Part shown: one piece after another, positions 26,644 to 35,583 of the stretch | Layout: each line of letters starts with the position of its first letter | How positions within the stretch are numbered: position 1 is the first letter of the stretch | From: Hyphomicrobiales bacterium | GTDB taxonomy: Bacteria > Pseudomonadota > Alphaproteobacteria > Rhizobiales > Rhizobiaceae | Reading direction: 5' to 3' | Assembly: GCA_900468285.1 (NCBI GenBank) | Contig: UBTF01000012.1 | Coordinates: 372,001 to 436,000 of the forward strand | DNA: 64,000 nucleotides | The notes under the pieces: model-generated | The model's input: only the letters and a program-made list of their open reading frames with translations | Told to the model about the DNA's origin: nothing | The model's database searches: none | Program-made: the position numbers and the translations under genes

Positions 26644-29600
26644 TCAAACTGGAATGTCCGCACGCGCGGCAATGCCAAGCGGCACCGCCCGCCCAAGCTG
26701 GCGCACCCGGACAGAAAGAACGCTCTGGGCGACACCGAAATCGGCCATTTCGTGGTTGGCCCCATAAAGGCAGGCGGCCTCTCTCACCTCCATGCTGCGT
26801 CTCACGATGCTGCCCGAGAGCACCTCGACGCGGTAACGCTCGCTTACCTCGTCCAGCGGAATATCGGCGGCATCCCAGCCATCGGCATCCACACGCCCGC
26901 GCCGCACCCAGGTCAGCTGGATGCCCGCCTCTGTTCGCACACCGCGCAGATGCACCGGGGCCAAGGGCGTTTCGGCCCGCATTCCCCCGGCAAAGGCAAA
27001 GGGGCCGATCTGCGATACCTGCGCACCTGCTGCCTCCAGTATCCAGTTGAGTTGCAGGCCGCGCTCGTCGGTGCGCAGACCCATAGCAACCACGCCTGCG
27101 TCCAGCACCACAACCTCACTGCCTTCGCCAGCGCCCGCCGCCATGGCATCCTCGGTGCCCGCCAGCCCCCGCAGCAACCGGGTCAGTCTCCAGCGCCCGG
27201 GCTCCACTTCCTGCGCACTGGCGAAGGCGGCAATTTCCCAGGCTCCGCTTGCGCTTCTGATGGCAATGCGGTTTGCACCGTTCAACACGGCAATGTCGGC
27301 CGCCGATGACAGATCGCCATAAGGCAGCGTCACATCGATCGCGCCGAAGCCGTTGAAACGACCGGAAAAACCGAAAGGAAGGGCACTCGCCAGCGCACCT
27401 ATTCTGGCGGGTTGGTCGAGCACGGCTCTGGCGTTATATCCTTCGCTTGCACCAGAGGCCGAAAGCGCCATGCGCCGCCAGGGTTTGGCAAAGGCCGCTG
27501 CCCTTGCAAATGTCTGCGCCTCGCCCACCTCGTAGCGCGGCAAGTCCATCAGCACGAGATCGGGATCGAAGCCACTGGAAGCGCCGCTCTGCGCGGTCTT
27601 GCGCGGCGCTTCCGCCTCGGAAGCAATGGTGATCGAAGCGGGCGAAAATTCCCGCGCCTCGATCCGCCGCACATCGCCATCCTCGATGCGGCGAACCAGA
27701 AACCGACCGGCCGGCCCGCCCTCCAGCTCCACGCAGTCGCCGGGATCAAGAGCGATTTCGGCTGGCGAAATCGAGAAGCGTATGCTGCGCCGCGCCAGAC
27801 GGTTGTCGCGCAACAGGTCTTCCACAAGGCTTTGCGTGGTCTCCTGCGGCAGCACCGCGCCCAGATCGTATCGCAATACGCGGTTGCCGGCATGGTCGAT
27901 TCGCCGGGATCGCACGCTTGCCGTTTCATAGTCCAGCGACGGGTTGTAGGCCGTCAGCACCGCCTCGGCGGCAAAATCGCTGTCATGTCCGCGTACTTCG
28001 CTCCACAGCGCAGTATCCTCGACATCGGCAAAGGCGGAAACAACCTTGGTTTTCGCCACCGCGCGACCGCGCGACACGAAACGCAACGTCGCGCCATCTT
28101 CGCTGACATCTACCTGAAAGGCTTCTAACAGCGGTTCAAGCAGGCTGCGGGCAGAGGTCACATCGGCCTGCACATGGCCCGTTACGTCTCCGCTGACGGC
28201 GGAAACGTCGAAATCCTCAAAGCCGTGCTCGCGCAGGACCCGCGCGATCAGGTCTGCCAGCGTCGTTGCCCCCAGCCTGCCGTTCAGCCAATGGCCGGTG
28301 CGCCAGTTTGCGCCGTCACTCCAGGTGGCACCGTCCTGCGGGAATGCCGGATAGGGTCTGGCATCCCAGGTCCAGACGAAAATCCTGCCTGCATCCACCA
28401 TCCCCGCCGGTGGCAAGGGCCCGGACCAGTGGTCGTGATGCGCCTCCAGAAAGCGCCTCTGCTGGCTGTCGGCGCGCATCCGGCTGGAAAAATGCGGATA
28501 ACCGCTCTCGGAAGATTTCGGATCGATGAAGGCATTCGGGCGGTTCGCCCCCTTGTCGATGGCCGGGCAGCCAAGCTCGGTAAACCAGATGGGCTTCATG
28601 CCCGGCATCCATGCGCTGGGTGTGGTGCGCTCTTCTCCACCAATACGGTCATAGTGCCGGTTCTGCCACCAGCCACGCAAATCCTTGTTGCGAAAGATCC
28701 AGTGCTTGCCCTTCAACCCGTCCGCGATAGGACTGCGCGTCCGGCTCGCCCGCTCTGCGTCGCTGCCATAGTACCAGTCGAACCCCTCGCCCGCCTCGAT
28801 GTTGCGGGCAAAGCCCGCCGCATCGTCAGGCCCGACAAAGCCGTCCGGGTTTGCGCCCAGCATGTCCTCATCACGCCAGTCGGACAGCGGCATGTAATTG
28901 TCGATCCCGACAGCATCGATATTCGGGCTTGCCCACAGCGCATCCAGATTGAAGAACACATCGCCCGTGCCGTCTGCCGGGTGATAGCCGAAATATTCGC
29001 TCCAGTCGGCGGCATAGGTCAGTCTGGTCGAACCACCCACGATGGCGCGCACATCGCCCGCCAGTCGCACCAGCTCTTCCACGAAGGGAAAGGCGTTTGC
29101 CTCGTCGCGCACCCGCGTCAATCCGCGCAATTCGGAGCCGATCAGAAACGCGTCCACCCCGCCGGCCTGTGCCGCCAGCGCCGCATAATGCAGCACCATG
29201 CGGCGATACCCGTCGGTGCGGTTGCAGAAGTCGGAAATCTGGGTTCGTGCCGTTGCGGTGCGGTCAACGCTGCCGGGCCGCCCCGCCGCCGGATGGCAGG
29301 TGATGTTGCCGCGCCAGCCATAGGCGTCCTGCTGCGGCTTGCCGTATGGGTCGGCAAGCCCATTGTCTTCAGGCACATCCATCATCACGAAGGGGTAGAG
29401 GCACACTTTCAGGCCGCGTGCCTTGAGGTCGGCAATCGCCTGCAACACGCTGGCATCGCTGGGCGTGCCGCCATAGGCCGGTCCGCCATCCCTGCGGCTG
29501 ACCAGCCTCACCTTGCTGCGCGTCATGCCGGCAACGGACCATCGGGCGCTTTCCCGGTCGCGATAGGAAACCTCCACACCGGGCAAAATCCGGCAGTCGC

Positions 29601-30447
29601 CCGCGCGCATGTCGGTGCCGAACCACGACACCACCAGCGCCACGCTTTCAAGGTTGGGGCACAGCGCCTGCAATTCGTCGATGGAGGCCTGCCAATCGGT
29701 CGCAGCCGAAAGCGTGTGACGGTTGAGGATGCGGCTTTCGCCCGCCCCCGACCGCTCGGAAACCGCAATGGTGGCATAGCCGTGCTCGGTCGCAGCGGGT
29801 ATCACCGTCACCGCCTTGATCTGCCCCTCAAGCTTGCCGATGGGCCGCAGAACCTCGAAGTGAAGCAGCGGAATACGATTGCCGAAACTGTCCAGCGGCA
29901 GCCGCTCGAACACGACATAGGACAGGCCGCGATAGGCGGGCGCATTGCCCGCCCCCTGCCGTGCCTCGATCAGCGGATCGGGCAGCTGTGTCTCGCTGCC
30001 GGGGTAGAAGCGCATTTCGATGCCGGTTATGTCCAGCTCCTGTCCGTCCGCCCACACCCGCCGCACCATCGCAGCCTCGCCTTCGCACAGGCCCACGGCA
30101 ATATTGGCGAAATACTGGAAGGTCTCCACCGTCGTGCTGCTGCTACTGCCGCTGCTCTTGCCGCCCTGCCGTTCGCGTGTCACGCTTTCCTCGAAACGTG
30201 TGGCCCAGATCAGCGTGCCGCCAACCCGCACCGTTCCATAGGCACGTGCAATCGCAGCACCCTCGTCCGCGCCGGGAAGGCGGGCGGTGGAAAGCCGCGA
30301 GCCCGTCACCGTCCTCGATGAAGACAGAAGCGCGTTGTCCACGGCTCCGCCCGCCAGCGCCCCTGCCGCACGGCCAATCATCGCGCCGACAGGACCGAAA
30401 ATGCTGCCGATGGCAGCGCCCGCCGCCTGAAAAACTAGGGTTGCCAT
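26644..30447 (-). CDS. Gene transfer agent host-contact/tail protein (RcGTA gp15-like)
   Basis: At 1267 residues this is the largest protein of the cluster and matches the RcGTA orfg15 type: an N-terminal phage tail hub-like region that begins with Ala/Gly-rich segments ('AAGAAIGSIFGPVGAMIGR'), a central TIM-barrel-like part that looks like a glycoside hydrolase ('WFTELGCPAIDKGANRPNAF', 'GSELRGLTRVRDE'), and a C-terminal beta-rich receptor-contact region. The barrel is thought to engage cell-surface glycan. The ATG at 30447 follows AGAGG and lies 5 bases after the preceding gene. Full length and intact. Confidence 0.9.
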   Translation of the reverse strand: MATLVFQAAGAAIGSIFGPVGAMIGRAAGALAGGAVDNALLSSSRTVTGSRLSTARLPGADEGAAIARAYGTVRVGGTLIWATRFEESVTRERQGGKSSGSSSSTTVETFQYFANIAVGLCEGEAAMVRRVWADGQELDITGIEMRFYPGSETQLPDPLIEARQGAGNAPAYRGLSYVVFERLPLDSFGNRIPLLHFEVLRPIGKLEGQIKAVTVIPAATEHGYATIAVSERSGAGESRILNRHTLSAATDWQASIDELQALCPNLESVALVVSWFGTDMRAGDCRILPGVEVSYRDRESARWSVAGMTRSKVRLVSRRDGGPAYGGTPSDASVLQAIADLKARGLKVCLYPFVMMDVPEDNGLADPYGKPQQDAYGWRGNITCHPAAGRPGSVDRTATARTQISDFCNRTDGYRRMVLHYAALAAQAGGVDAFLIGSELRGLTRVRDEANAFPFVEELVRLAGDVRAIVGGSTRLTYAADWSEYFGYHPADGTGDVFFNLDALWASPNIDAVGIDNYMPLSDWRDEDMLGANPDGFVGPDDAAGFARNIEAGEGFDWYYGSDAERASRTRSPIADGLKGKHWIFRNKDLRGWWQNRHYDRIGGEERTTPSAWMPGMKPIWFTELGCPAIDKGANRPNAFIDPKSSESGYPHFSSRMRADSQQRRFLEAHHDHWSGPLPPAGMVDAGRIFVWTWDARPYPAFPQDGATWSDGANWRTGHWLNGRLGATTLADLIARVLREHGFEDFDVSAVSGDVTGHVQADVTSARSLLEPLLEAFQVDVSEDGATLRFVSRGRAVAKTKVVSAFADVEDTALWSEVRGHDSDFAAEAVLTAYNPSLDYETASVRSRRIDHAGNRVLRYDLGAVLPQETTQSLVEDLLRDNRLARRSIRFSISPAEIALDPGDCVELEGGPAGRFLVRRIEDGDVRRIEAREFSPASITIASEAEAPRKTAQSGASSGFDPDLVLMDLPRYEVGEAQTFARAAAFAKPWRRMALSASGASEGYNARAVLDQPARIGALASALPFGFSGRFNGFGAIDVTLPYGDLSSAADIAVLNGANRIAIRSASGAWEIAAFASAQEVEPGRWRLTRLLRGLAGTEDAMAAGAGEGSEVVVLDAGVVAMGLRTDERGLQLNWILEAAGAQVSQIGPFAFAGGMRAETPLAPVHLRGVRTEAGIQLTWVRRGRVDADGWDAADIPLDEVSERYRVEVLSGSIVRRSMEVREAACLYGANHEMADFGVAQSVLSVRVRQLGRAVPLGIAARADIPV

Positions 30448-30452
30448 GCGGC

Positions 30453-30884
30453 CTACCTCTCGGGAAAACGGAAAATACCGGCAATGCGCCTGCGCCACGC
30501 AGGCACCAGTGCCGAGCGCAGCACCTGCGCGGTTTCATAGGCGTGAATGAAGTGATCGGCATCCGCCAGAATGCCCACATGCTTGGCCGCATAATCTGCC
30601 CGCCAGCGAAACAGCAGCATGTCGCCCGGCTGCGGATTCGCCGCCTCGACTGGCTGGAAATGTCGGATGGCCGCGGCCATCAGCCGGTCCTCGCCACTGC
30701 GCTCGGCCCAGTCGCGCGCATAGGGTGGCGGCAGTTCCGGCTCGTCTCCGTAAAGCTCTCGCCAGATGCCGCGTATTAGCCCAAGGCAATCGCAACCCAC
30801 GCCCTTCAGGCTTGCCTGATGTCTGTAGGGCGTGCCGATCCAGCCTTCGGCCAGCGCCAGAACCTTCTCACCGGTCGCGCTCAT
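30453..30884 (-). CDS. NlpC/P60-family peptidase of the tail (RcGTA gp14-like)
   Basis: A 143-residue NlpC/P60 fold with the catalytic Cys in 'GVGCDCLGLIRG' (about residue 31) and His in 'AAKHVGILAD' (about 101). In RcGTA this protein sits in the baseplate and opens peptidoglycan when the particle injects DNA. The start overlaps the stop of the gene before it as ATGA. Confidence 0.9.
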   Translation of the reverse strand: MSATGEKVLALAEGWIGTPYRHQASLKGVGCDCLGLIRGIWRELYGDEPELPPPYARDWAERSGEDRLMAAAIRHFQPVEAANPQPGDMLLFRWRADYAAKHVGILADADHFIHAYETAQVLRSALVPAWRRRIAGIFRFPER

Positions 30885-31765
30885 TGGAAAAGTGCTCCGC
30901 CGTCATGTTGCGTGCGGCTCGTGACATAGGAGTAGGCGAAATCCGCCCCCGGCATATGCGGACAACCCCTGAAGTTGAGATGATTGGAAAACTTCGTCTT
31001 GCAGGTGGAAAAGCTCTTGTCGCATCCCGCTGTCACCTGGAAGGCGTCCCCCGGTTTCGGCGGTGTTTCCAGCGGCAGCCAGAAGCTCAATGTCGCCACC
31101 CCGTCCTTTAACGCGTGATCGTCGAGATCAAATCCGCGCCCGGCATTTGCCCCGCCCGCAAAGACCAACTTTCCCTGCCGGAAGAAGCCTTCCGCAAACC
31201 CGCCAAGTCCAGAAACGGCGATCCGCCCCGCAGCATCGACCGACACCACGGTTCCCATTGCCTGAAACGCTCTCAGGTCAGCCCGGCAGCGGGCGTCGCC
31301 AAGTGCGGCATCGCAGCGTCTTGCGTAAACCCGGCCCTGCGGCTGGCTCAGCCGGTGGGCAAGGCTGCGCAACTCTGCGGTGAAGGAACCGCCTGCACGC
31401 GTCACCTCGCCAATTTCTCGCACCTTCAGCAGCATATGTTGCGCAGGGTCGCTCCAATTGACGAGGTAGAGCTCCACCCGCGCACCGTCGAAGCGGCCAG
31501 CAGACAGGTCCGCCTCGGAAATCGCCTCGCTGGAAAATCCGCCCGCCACCTCGCCGCTGCTGGCCGAAAGGCCGGTCTCGCTGTCGCTTTCACTGGTCTG
31601 AAAGCCACTTGCTGCAAGGTAGGTCACGCCATCGAATGTCAGCGCCGTATCATGCTCGGTAAATCCCAGCACCGAGCCGTCGCGCAGGCTCACCTTCCAG
31701 CAATGGCAGGTCGTCGTCGCCTCGCCCGCCAGATGGTCGGCGAGGTCGTCGGGCACGGTTTTCAT
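30881..31765 (-). CDS. Tail baseplate protein, DUF2163/phage BR0599 family (RcGTA gp13-like)
   Basis: A 294-residue protein of the gp13 type, with an N-terminal DUF2163 domain ('ATTTCHCWKVSLRDGSVLGF', 'HDTALTFDGVTYLA') and a C-terminal domain with conserved cysteines ('CDKSFSTCKTKFSNHLNFRG', 'CPHMPG'). In RcGTA the cysteines bind an iron-sulfur cluster in a hub protein at the tail tip; the same cysteine spacing is visible here. Coupled on both sides by ATGA overlaps. Confidence 0.88.
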   Translation of the reverse strand: MKTVPDDLADHLAGEATTTCHCWKVSLRDGSVLGFTEHDTALTFDGVTYLAASGFQTSESDSETGLSASSGEVAGGFSSEAISEADLSAGRFDGARVELYLVNWSDPAQHMLLKVREIGEVTRAGGSFTAELRSLAHRLSQPQGRVYARRCDAALGDARCRADLRAFQAMGTVVSVDAAGRIAVSGLGGFAEGFFRQGKLVFAGGANAGRGFDLDDHALKDGVATLSFWLPLETPPKPGDAFQVTAGCDKSFSTCKTKFSNHLNFRGCPHMPGADFAYSYVTSRTQHDGGALFQ

Positions 31766-32400
31766 GGCAATATCTCCACCAGTGGAATGGAAGGAATGCG
31801 CCCCGCCTCGAAACTGGCGAGGCTTACATCGATACGATCCGTGTCGAAGCGCACCGGCACGTCGAAGTCGAAACCGGCGCGAATGGCTGCGCCTGCGGCT
31901 GGCACCTGCCCCTGAGCAAAGGTCACCATTCCCGTCTCATGGTCGGTGGTGAAGGCGGAAGTTGGAACCGCCGAACCATTGACGGAGATCACCACCGTGC
32001 CGCTCACCGGCTTGGAAATAATGCGCGTCCAGCCGCCACCGGCGTCGTCATAGGTCTTGACCAGCTGAAACCGCGCGGTCACACCATCGCCCGTCCCAAT
32101 CCGCTGATCCATCGCCGTGGGGGTGGCAAGCGGCGGGCAGGAACTGTGATCGACAGGATCGCGGAACCGGAAGCCATAAAGCTGCCCGCCACGCGCCTCG
32201 AAAAAGGACAGGACGGCATAGAGGTCGGTAACGGAGCGCACGCCTGAACCCGCATCATAGGCGCGCCGGGAATTGCGCCACCTCTGGTTCCTGTTCTCGC
32301 GCCCGTTGGAAAGGTTGACGATATCGGTCCGCCGGACCGGACCACCGCTTGTGCCCAGCGCCAACCGTAATGGAAAGCGCACCTCATGAAATGCTGCCAT
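31762..32400 (-). CDS. Distal tail protein, DUF2460 (RcGTA gp12-like)
   Basis: The 212-residue protein matches DUF2460 in order and in key segments ('FHEVRFPLRLALGTSGGP', 'SDLYAVLSFFEARGGQLYGF'-like centre 'FRFRDPVDH'). It forms the ring that joins the tail tube to the baseplate. Start at 32400; the stop overlaps the next start as ATGA. Confidence 0.9.
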   Translation of the reverse strand: MAAFHEVRFPLRLALGTSGGPVRRTDIVNLSNGRENRNQRWRNSRRAYDAGSGVRSVTDLYAVLSFFEARGGQLYGFRFRDPVDHSSCPPLATPTAMDQRIGTGDGVTARFQLVKTYDDAGGGWTRIISKPVSGTVVISVNGSAVPTSAFTTDHETGMVTFAQGQVPAAGAAIRAGFDFDVPVRFDTDRIDVSLASFEAGRIPSIPLVEILP

Positions 32401-32461
32401 AGGCTTGAATTCCTGATCTTATTTTGTAGCTCCGGTCACGGTCTGCCGCGCCGTCTTTCGC

Positions 32462-33040
32462 TTACAGGCCGCGCTGTCCCCGGCCCACGCTGCGGGCCAG
32501 CATTGCGGAAATCTGCCCTTCGCTGCGGCGGAAACTTGCCGCGTCACTGGCCGTCACATTGAACACGATCTGCGTGCCGCCACCGCCACCTGAGGACGCC
32601 ACGCCCAGCGAACCGTCTGCCCCGCGCTTGAGCGGCAGGATCGCCTCGCTGCCCGCCTCGCCCATCAGGCCGGTGCCGCCACCCATCGGAAAGAACGTCG
32701 GGCTGGAAACGACGCCGCCATCGGCAAAGGGCGTCACCCGCCCCGGTACGCCGCCCTTGGCAAAGGCAAACAGCGAACCGGCCCCCGATGTCAGGTTGCC
32801 GACGGCAGAAGACAGCATGTTTTCCAACGGCTTCAGCCCGGCGCTCAGGGCAATATTCGACAACTTCGTCGCCAGCCCCTGCAACACGCTGTCCAACCCC
32901 TTTCCACCCACCGTCGCGGATTGAAGGGCAGAGGTCAGCGCAGAGCCGAACCGTTGCGAGCGCCGCTCCAGATCGTCCATCACCGAAACAAGCGCCTCCG
33001 CATCATCCCGCTGGTCGGCCAAATTCGTGTCATCTGCCAT
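32462..33040 (-). CDS. Short tape measure protein (RcGTA gp11-like)
   Basis: The 192-residue protein begins with a charged helical stretch, followed by an amphipathic region, a Gly-rich 'FAKGGVPGRVTPFADGGV' segment and a C-terminal part ending in 'SEGQISAMLARSVGRGQRGL'. Short tape measures of about 200 residues are typical of gene transfer agents, whose tails are short compared with those of siphophages. The ATG at 33040 follows AAAGG; a start seven codons upstream is possible. Confidence 0.85.
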   Translation of the reverse strand: MADDTNLADQRDDAEALVSVMDDLERRSQRFGSALTSALQSATVGGKGLDSVLQGLATKLSNIALSAGLKPLENMLSSAVGNLTSGAGSLFAFAKGGVPGRVTPFADGGVVSSPTFFPMGGGTGLMGEAGSEAILPLKRGADGSLGVASSGGGGGTQIVFNVTASDAASFRRSEGQISAMLARSVGRGQRGL

Positions 33041-33136
33041 GGGCTTGCCTTTCTGATTCAACGCGGCTGTTCAGCCTCTTGAAATTGCGGTTGTTTTGGC
33101 CTGGCGGAGTGAAAGGACATACGCCCCCCGCCGCGC

Positions 33137-33355
33137 TCACCCATCCGGAAACAGGCGCATCAGCCCTTCCAGCGCGGGCCGGTCGATTGTTGTGTCGTGC
33201 GGGCGCATCCCGCCGGTCATGGCGAAGAATTCCACGGGTGTCAGCGCCCAGAAGACAGCTGGAGGAAGCCGCAGCAGGCTCAGCCCCGCATGGATCACCT
33301 GCCCCCAGGGAAAGGGCTTGATGTCCTGGCGTTGGTCTGGGCCCGCTGCGGCCAT
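33137..33355 (-). CDS. Tail assembly chaperone partner (rcc01693-like, gp10.1)
   Basis: The 72-residue product contains the short motif 'LRLPPAVFWALTPVEFFAM', typical of the small gene found between gp10 and the tape measure in gene transfer agents. It is thought to help tail assembly together with gp10, as G/GT proteins do in phage lambda. Its start overlaps the preceding stop as TGATG. Confidence 0.82.
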   Translation of the reverse strand: MAAAGPDQRQDIKPFPWGQVIHAGLSLLRLPPAVFWALTPVEFFAMTGGMRPHDTTIDRPALEGLMRLFPDG

Positions 33356-33717
33356 CAGGGGGAAGCGTGTTGCCGCCCCTCGGTGCCGGTTCCGGCAAAG
33401 GTCGCGGTCAGGAGGTCTCCCACGATCGTTGCGTAACCGGCAATTCCACCATCGATGCTCATGGCTGCCACCTCGTCGTCGCTAAACAGGTTGCCGGCGC
33501 CACGCAGCCCTGCCCCGATGACGCGGATCATGTCGGCGGCCTTCATGCGCCCGCTGGCAAAGCGGCCAGCCAGGTCGGTCAGGTCGTCGGCTGCAAAGGC
33601 CGTCTCAAGCTCGGCCAGCGCTCCCAGCGTCAGGCACAATATGCGCCGCTCGCCATCCAGCATGGCTTCCACCTCGCCGCGCCTGCGGTTGGCGCGTCCA
33701 AAATTTGCCGCCCCCAT
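33355..33717 (-). CDS. Tail tube chaperone (RcGTA gp10-like, GTA_TAC)
   Basis: The 120-residue protein matches the gp10 tail assembly chaperone family ('RRILCLTLGALAELETAFAA', 'ASGRMKAADMIRVIGAGLRG'). It guards the tape measure before the tube closes. The ATG at 33717 overlaps the stop of the tail tube gene as TGATG. Confidence 0.86.
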   Translation of the reverse strand: MGAANFGRANRRRGEVEAMLDGERRILCLTLGALAELETAFAADDLTDLAGRFASGRMKAADMIRVIGAGLRGAGNLFSDDEVAAMSIDGGIAGYATIVGDLLTATFAGTGTEGRQHASP

Positions 33718-34124
33718 CACGCCGCTCCGAAGGTTAGCGCGCCAGCCGATTCCAGCGCGATTTCAAACTGCACCTCACCGTCATGGCGCCCGGAATATTC
33801 CAGCGCGGTGATCTGGAACGCGCCGGAAATCGTGCCGAAGCCGGGTATTATGATCTGCCATGTGGGAATATTCCCGGCGAAGAACTGCGCGCGCACCAGC
33901 TCGTCGCTCTGCAGATCCTTGAAAATGCCCGAGCCCGTCACCCCGGCCCGCTGAATACCGGCACCGGCCAGCAATTCGCGCCAGCGCCCGCTGCTGTCGC
34001 TATCGGTTATGTCCACGCTCTCGGCGTTGAATGCCAGCCGTTTGGTTCGCAGGCCCGCAATGGTCACGAATGTCCCGGAATTGTTGATCTTCAGCAGCAG
34101 GTCTCTTCCCTTCTGCGCCCCCAT
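33717..34124 (-). CDS. Major tail tube protein (RcGTA gp9-like, TP901-1 family)
   Basis: The 135-residue protein has the fold signature of TP901-1-type tail tubes: 'GRDLLLKINNSGTFVTIAGL' at the start, 'ESVDITDSDSSGRWRELLAG' in the middle and a C-terminal beta-hairpin 'GEVQFEIALESAG'. GGA lies seven bases before the ATG. Confidence 0.9.
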   Translation of the reverse strand: MGAQKGRDLLLKINNSGTFVTIAGLRTKRLAFNAESVDITDSDSSGRWRELLAGAGIQRAGVTGSGIFKDLQSDELVRAQFFAGNIPTWQIIIPGFGTISGAFQITALEYSGRHDGEVQFEIALESAGALTFGAA

Positions 34125-34170
34125 GGCCTGTCCTTTCTTTTGGTCTTGGTCGGTCTTGAAGAAGCACTGC

Positions 34171-34572
34171 CTATTCCGTGATCGCCCGAAAGCGGATCTC
34201 GGTCAGGAACGGCTTCGATTTGGTTTCCCGCACCGAACGGCTGGAGCGGTAAAACAGGCTGACGAGGGCAATATTGCCACCCAGCACCAGCGGGGCATCG
34301 TCCAGCAGGGTCAGCACCCGCAGGGCAATGTCCTGCGCAATCTTTCGCCCGCCTGCTGCGCTCCACACCTCGATTGTCAGCAGATGCTCCTCGCCCGGGG
34401 GCGTGTCGGCGGAAAGCTGGCGGCTTTCCATGTCGCCAAACACCACGCAGGGCAGAACCGGCCTCGGCAGCAGCCGGTCGACGATGCCCCGGTCTCCCAC
34501 CATCGCCACCAGCGCCGCGTCAGAGGCAAGCCGGGCGTGAATGGCCTGAAGCAATGCATTTGCCGCCTTCAT
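34171..34572 (-). CDS. Tail terminator protein, DUF3168 (RcGTA gp8-like)
   Basis: The 133-residue product matches DUF3168 ('LLQAIHARLASDAALVAMV', 'VVFGDMESRQLSADTPPGEE', 'LTIEVWSAAGGR'). It caps the tail tube where it joins the head. It overlaps the preceding gene by four bases. Confidence 0.88.
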   Translation of the reverse strand: MKAANALLQAIHARLASDAALVAMVGDRGIVDRLLPRPVLPCVVFGDMESRQLSADTPPGEEHLLTIEVWSAAGGRKIAQDIALRVLTLLDDAPLVLGGNIALVSLFYRSSRSVRETKSKPFLTEIRFRAITE

Positions 34573-34904
34573 CGGCTTTCCTCCTCACACCGGCAGACAA
34601 TGAAGCGGCCGGTCTCATCGGGATCGATCACGGAGATGACGGCAAAGATGCGCGCACCCTTTTTCAACCGCATCCCGGCGGCGATATCGGTGCGAAACGC
34701 TGCCCAGATCCGGTGGGTGATGGTCACGCCATCGGCGGATGCCCGCTCAAGAGACGTCTGAGAGACGGGCTCAATCGCTGCCCAGAGCTGCCGCAGCTGA
34801 CGCCACCCCGGCGTTACACCGCCCTGCCCGTCCGAGGTTTCCTCGGGTGCCTCAAGCTCCAGCCGTGCCGTCAAATTGCCCGGGTCGAGAAAGGTCAGGT
34901 TCAT
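34569..34904 (-). CDS. Head closure protein (RcGTA gp7-like, SPP1 gp16 type)
   Basis: A 111-residue small beta-barrel protein ('LTARLELEAPEETSDGQGG', 'RQLWAAIEPVSQTSLERA', 'HRIWAAFRTDIAAGMRLKKG') of the head-closure family that seals the portal after DNA packaging. It lies 3 bases after the connector gene. Confidence 0.88.
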   Translation of the reverse strand: MNLTFLDPGNLTARLELEAPEETSDGQGGVTPGWRQLRQLWAAIEPVSQTSLERASADGVTITHRIWAAFRTDIAAGMRLKKGARIFAVISVIDPDETGRFIVCRCEEESR

Positions 34905-34907
34905 GGC

Positions 34908-35477
34908 TCACAGCCCCATGCGCCGGAACGGCCCGATCAGCCGGTCATAGCCTGCGGGCACGCCGGCTGGCTGGTCGGCGGGCGAAACGGCTCCGCGAAA
35001 GGCAAACATATGGGCGATGTGGATCAGCATGGCGCGCTTGAGCGTATCCGGCACATCGACACCGCTCTGTCCGAAACCGGCGGTGAAGTCGATCTCGATC
35101 CCGTTGAGCGGCTGTCCCGGCAGAGGTGGCTGGCGAAGCCAAAGCCGCGCCGGGCGCGCCTCGCCATCCAGCACTCGGTCGATGCCGCTGATGTCGGTCG
35201 GGTCACCCGCATCGTCGAAAACCAGAATCTTTTCGATGGTTTGCACCGGCCCCTTGGCAATCTGAATCACATCGCCATCGGGCCATGCGTCCAGATAGAG
35301 GCGGAAGCTCTGCTGCGTCAGGCAAAGCCCGGTCTGGCGCTCCAGATGGTCGCGCGCCGTCTTTATCAGTGACAGAAGAAGCGCATCCTCATCGCTGCCA
35401 TCGAGCCGCAAATGCTCTTTCACCTGGGCAAGCGTCAACGGCTCCGCCTGCGGCGGGGTCAGTGTGGCGTAGGTCAT
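34908..35477 (-). CDS. Head-tail connector (RcGTA gp6-like)
   Basis: The 189-residue protein matches the HK97 gp6/phiE125 gp8-type connector: 'LAQVKEHLRLDGSDEDALLL' at the start, 'AREHLERQTGLCLTQQSFRL'-like following helix, and 'PDTLKRAMLIHIAHMFAFRG' near the end. It forms the ring under the portal. GGAGA precedes the ATG. Confidence 0.9.
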   Translation of the reverse strand: MTYATLTPPQAEPLTLAQVKEHLRLDGSDEDALLLSLIKTARDHLERQTGLCLTQQSFRLYLDAWPDGDVIQIAKGPVQTIEKILVFDDAGDPTDISGIDRVLDGEARPARLWLRQPPLPGQPLNGIEIDFTAGFGQSGVDVPDTLKRAMLIHIAHMFAFRGAVSPADQPAGVPAGYDRLIGPFRRMGL

Positions 35478-35583
35478 GATCTCTCCGAAAATTGCCTGTC
35501 GATTGCGACGGTGCGGCTGTCAGACCCTCCCTTTCGGGAAGTGTCGCGCCGCACCGCCTGCGTTGAAAGCTGGCGCGGGCGCG

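Noticed and set aside
28174-30321. 715-codon + strand frame opposite the gp15-like gene
   Set aside because: It is the antisense shadow of a conserved tail gene and has no domain features of its own.
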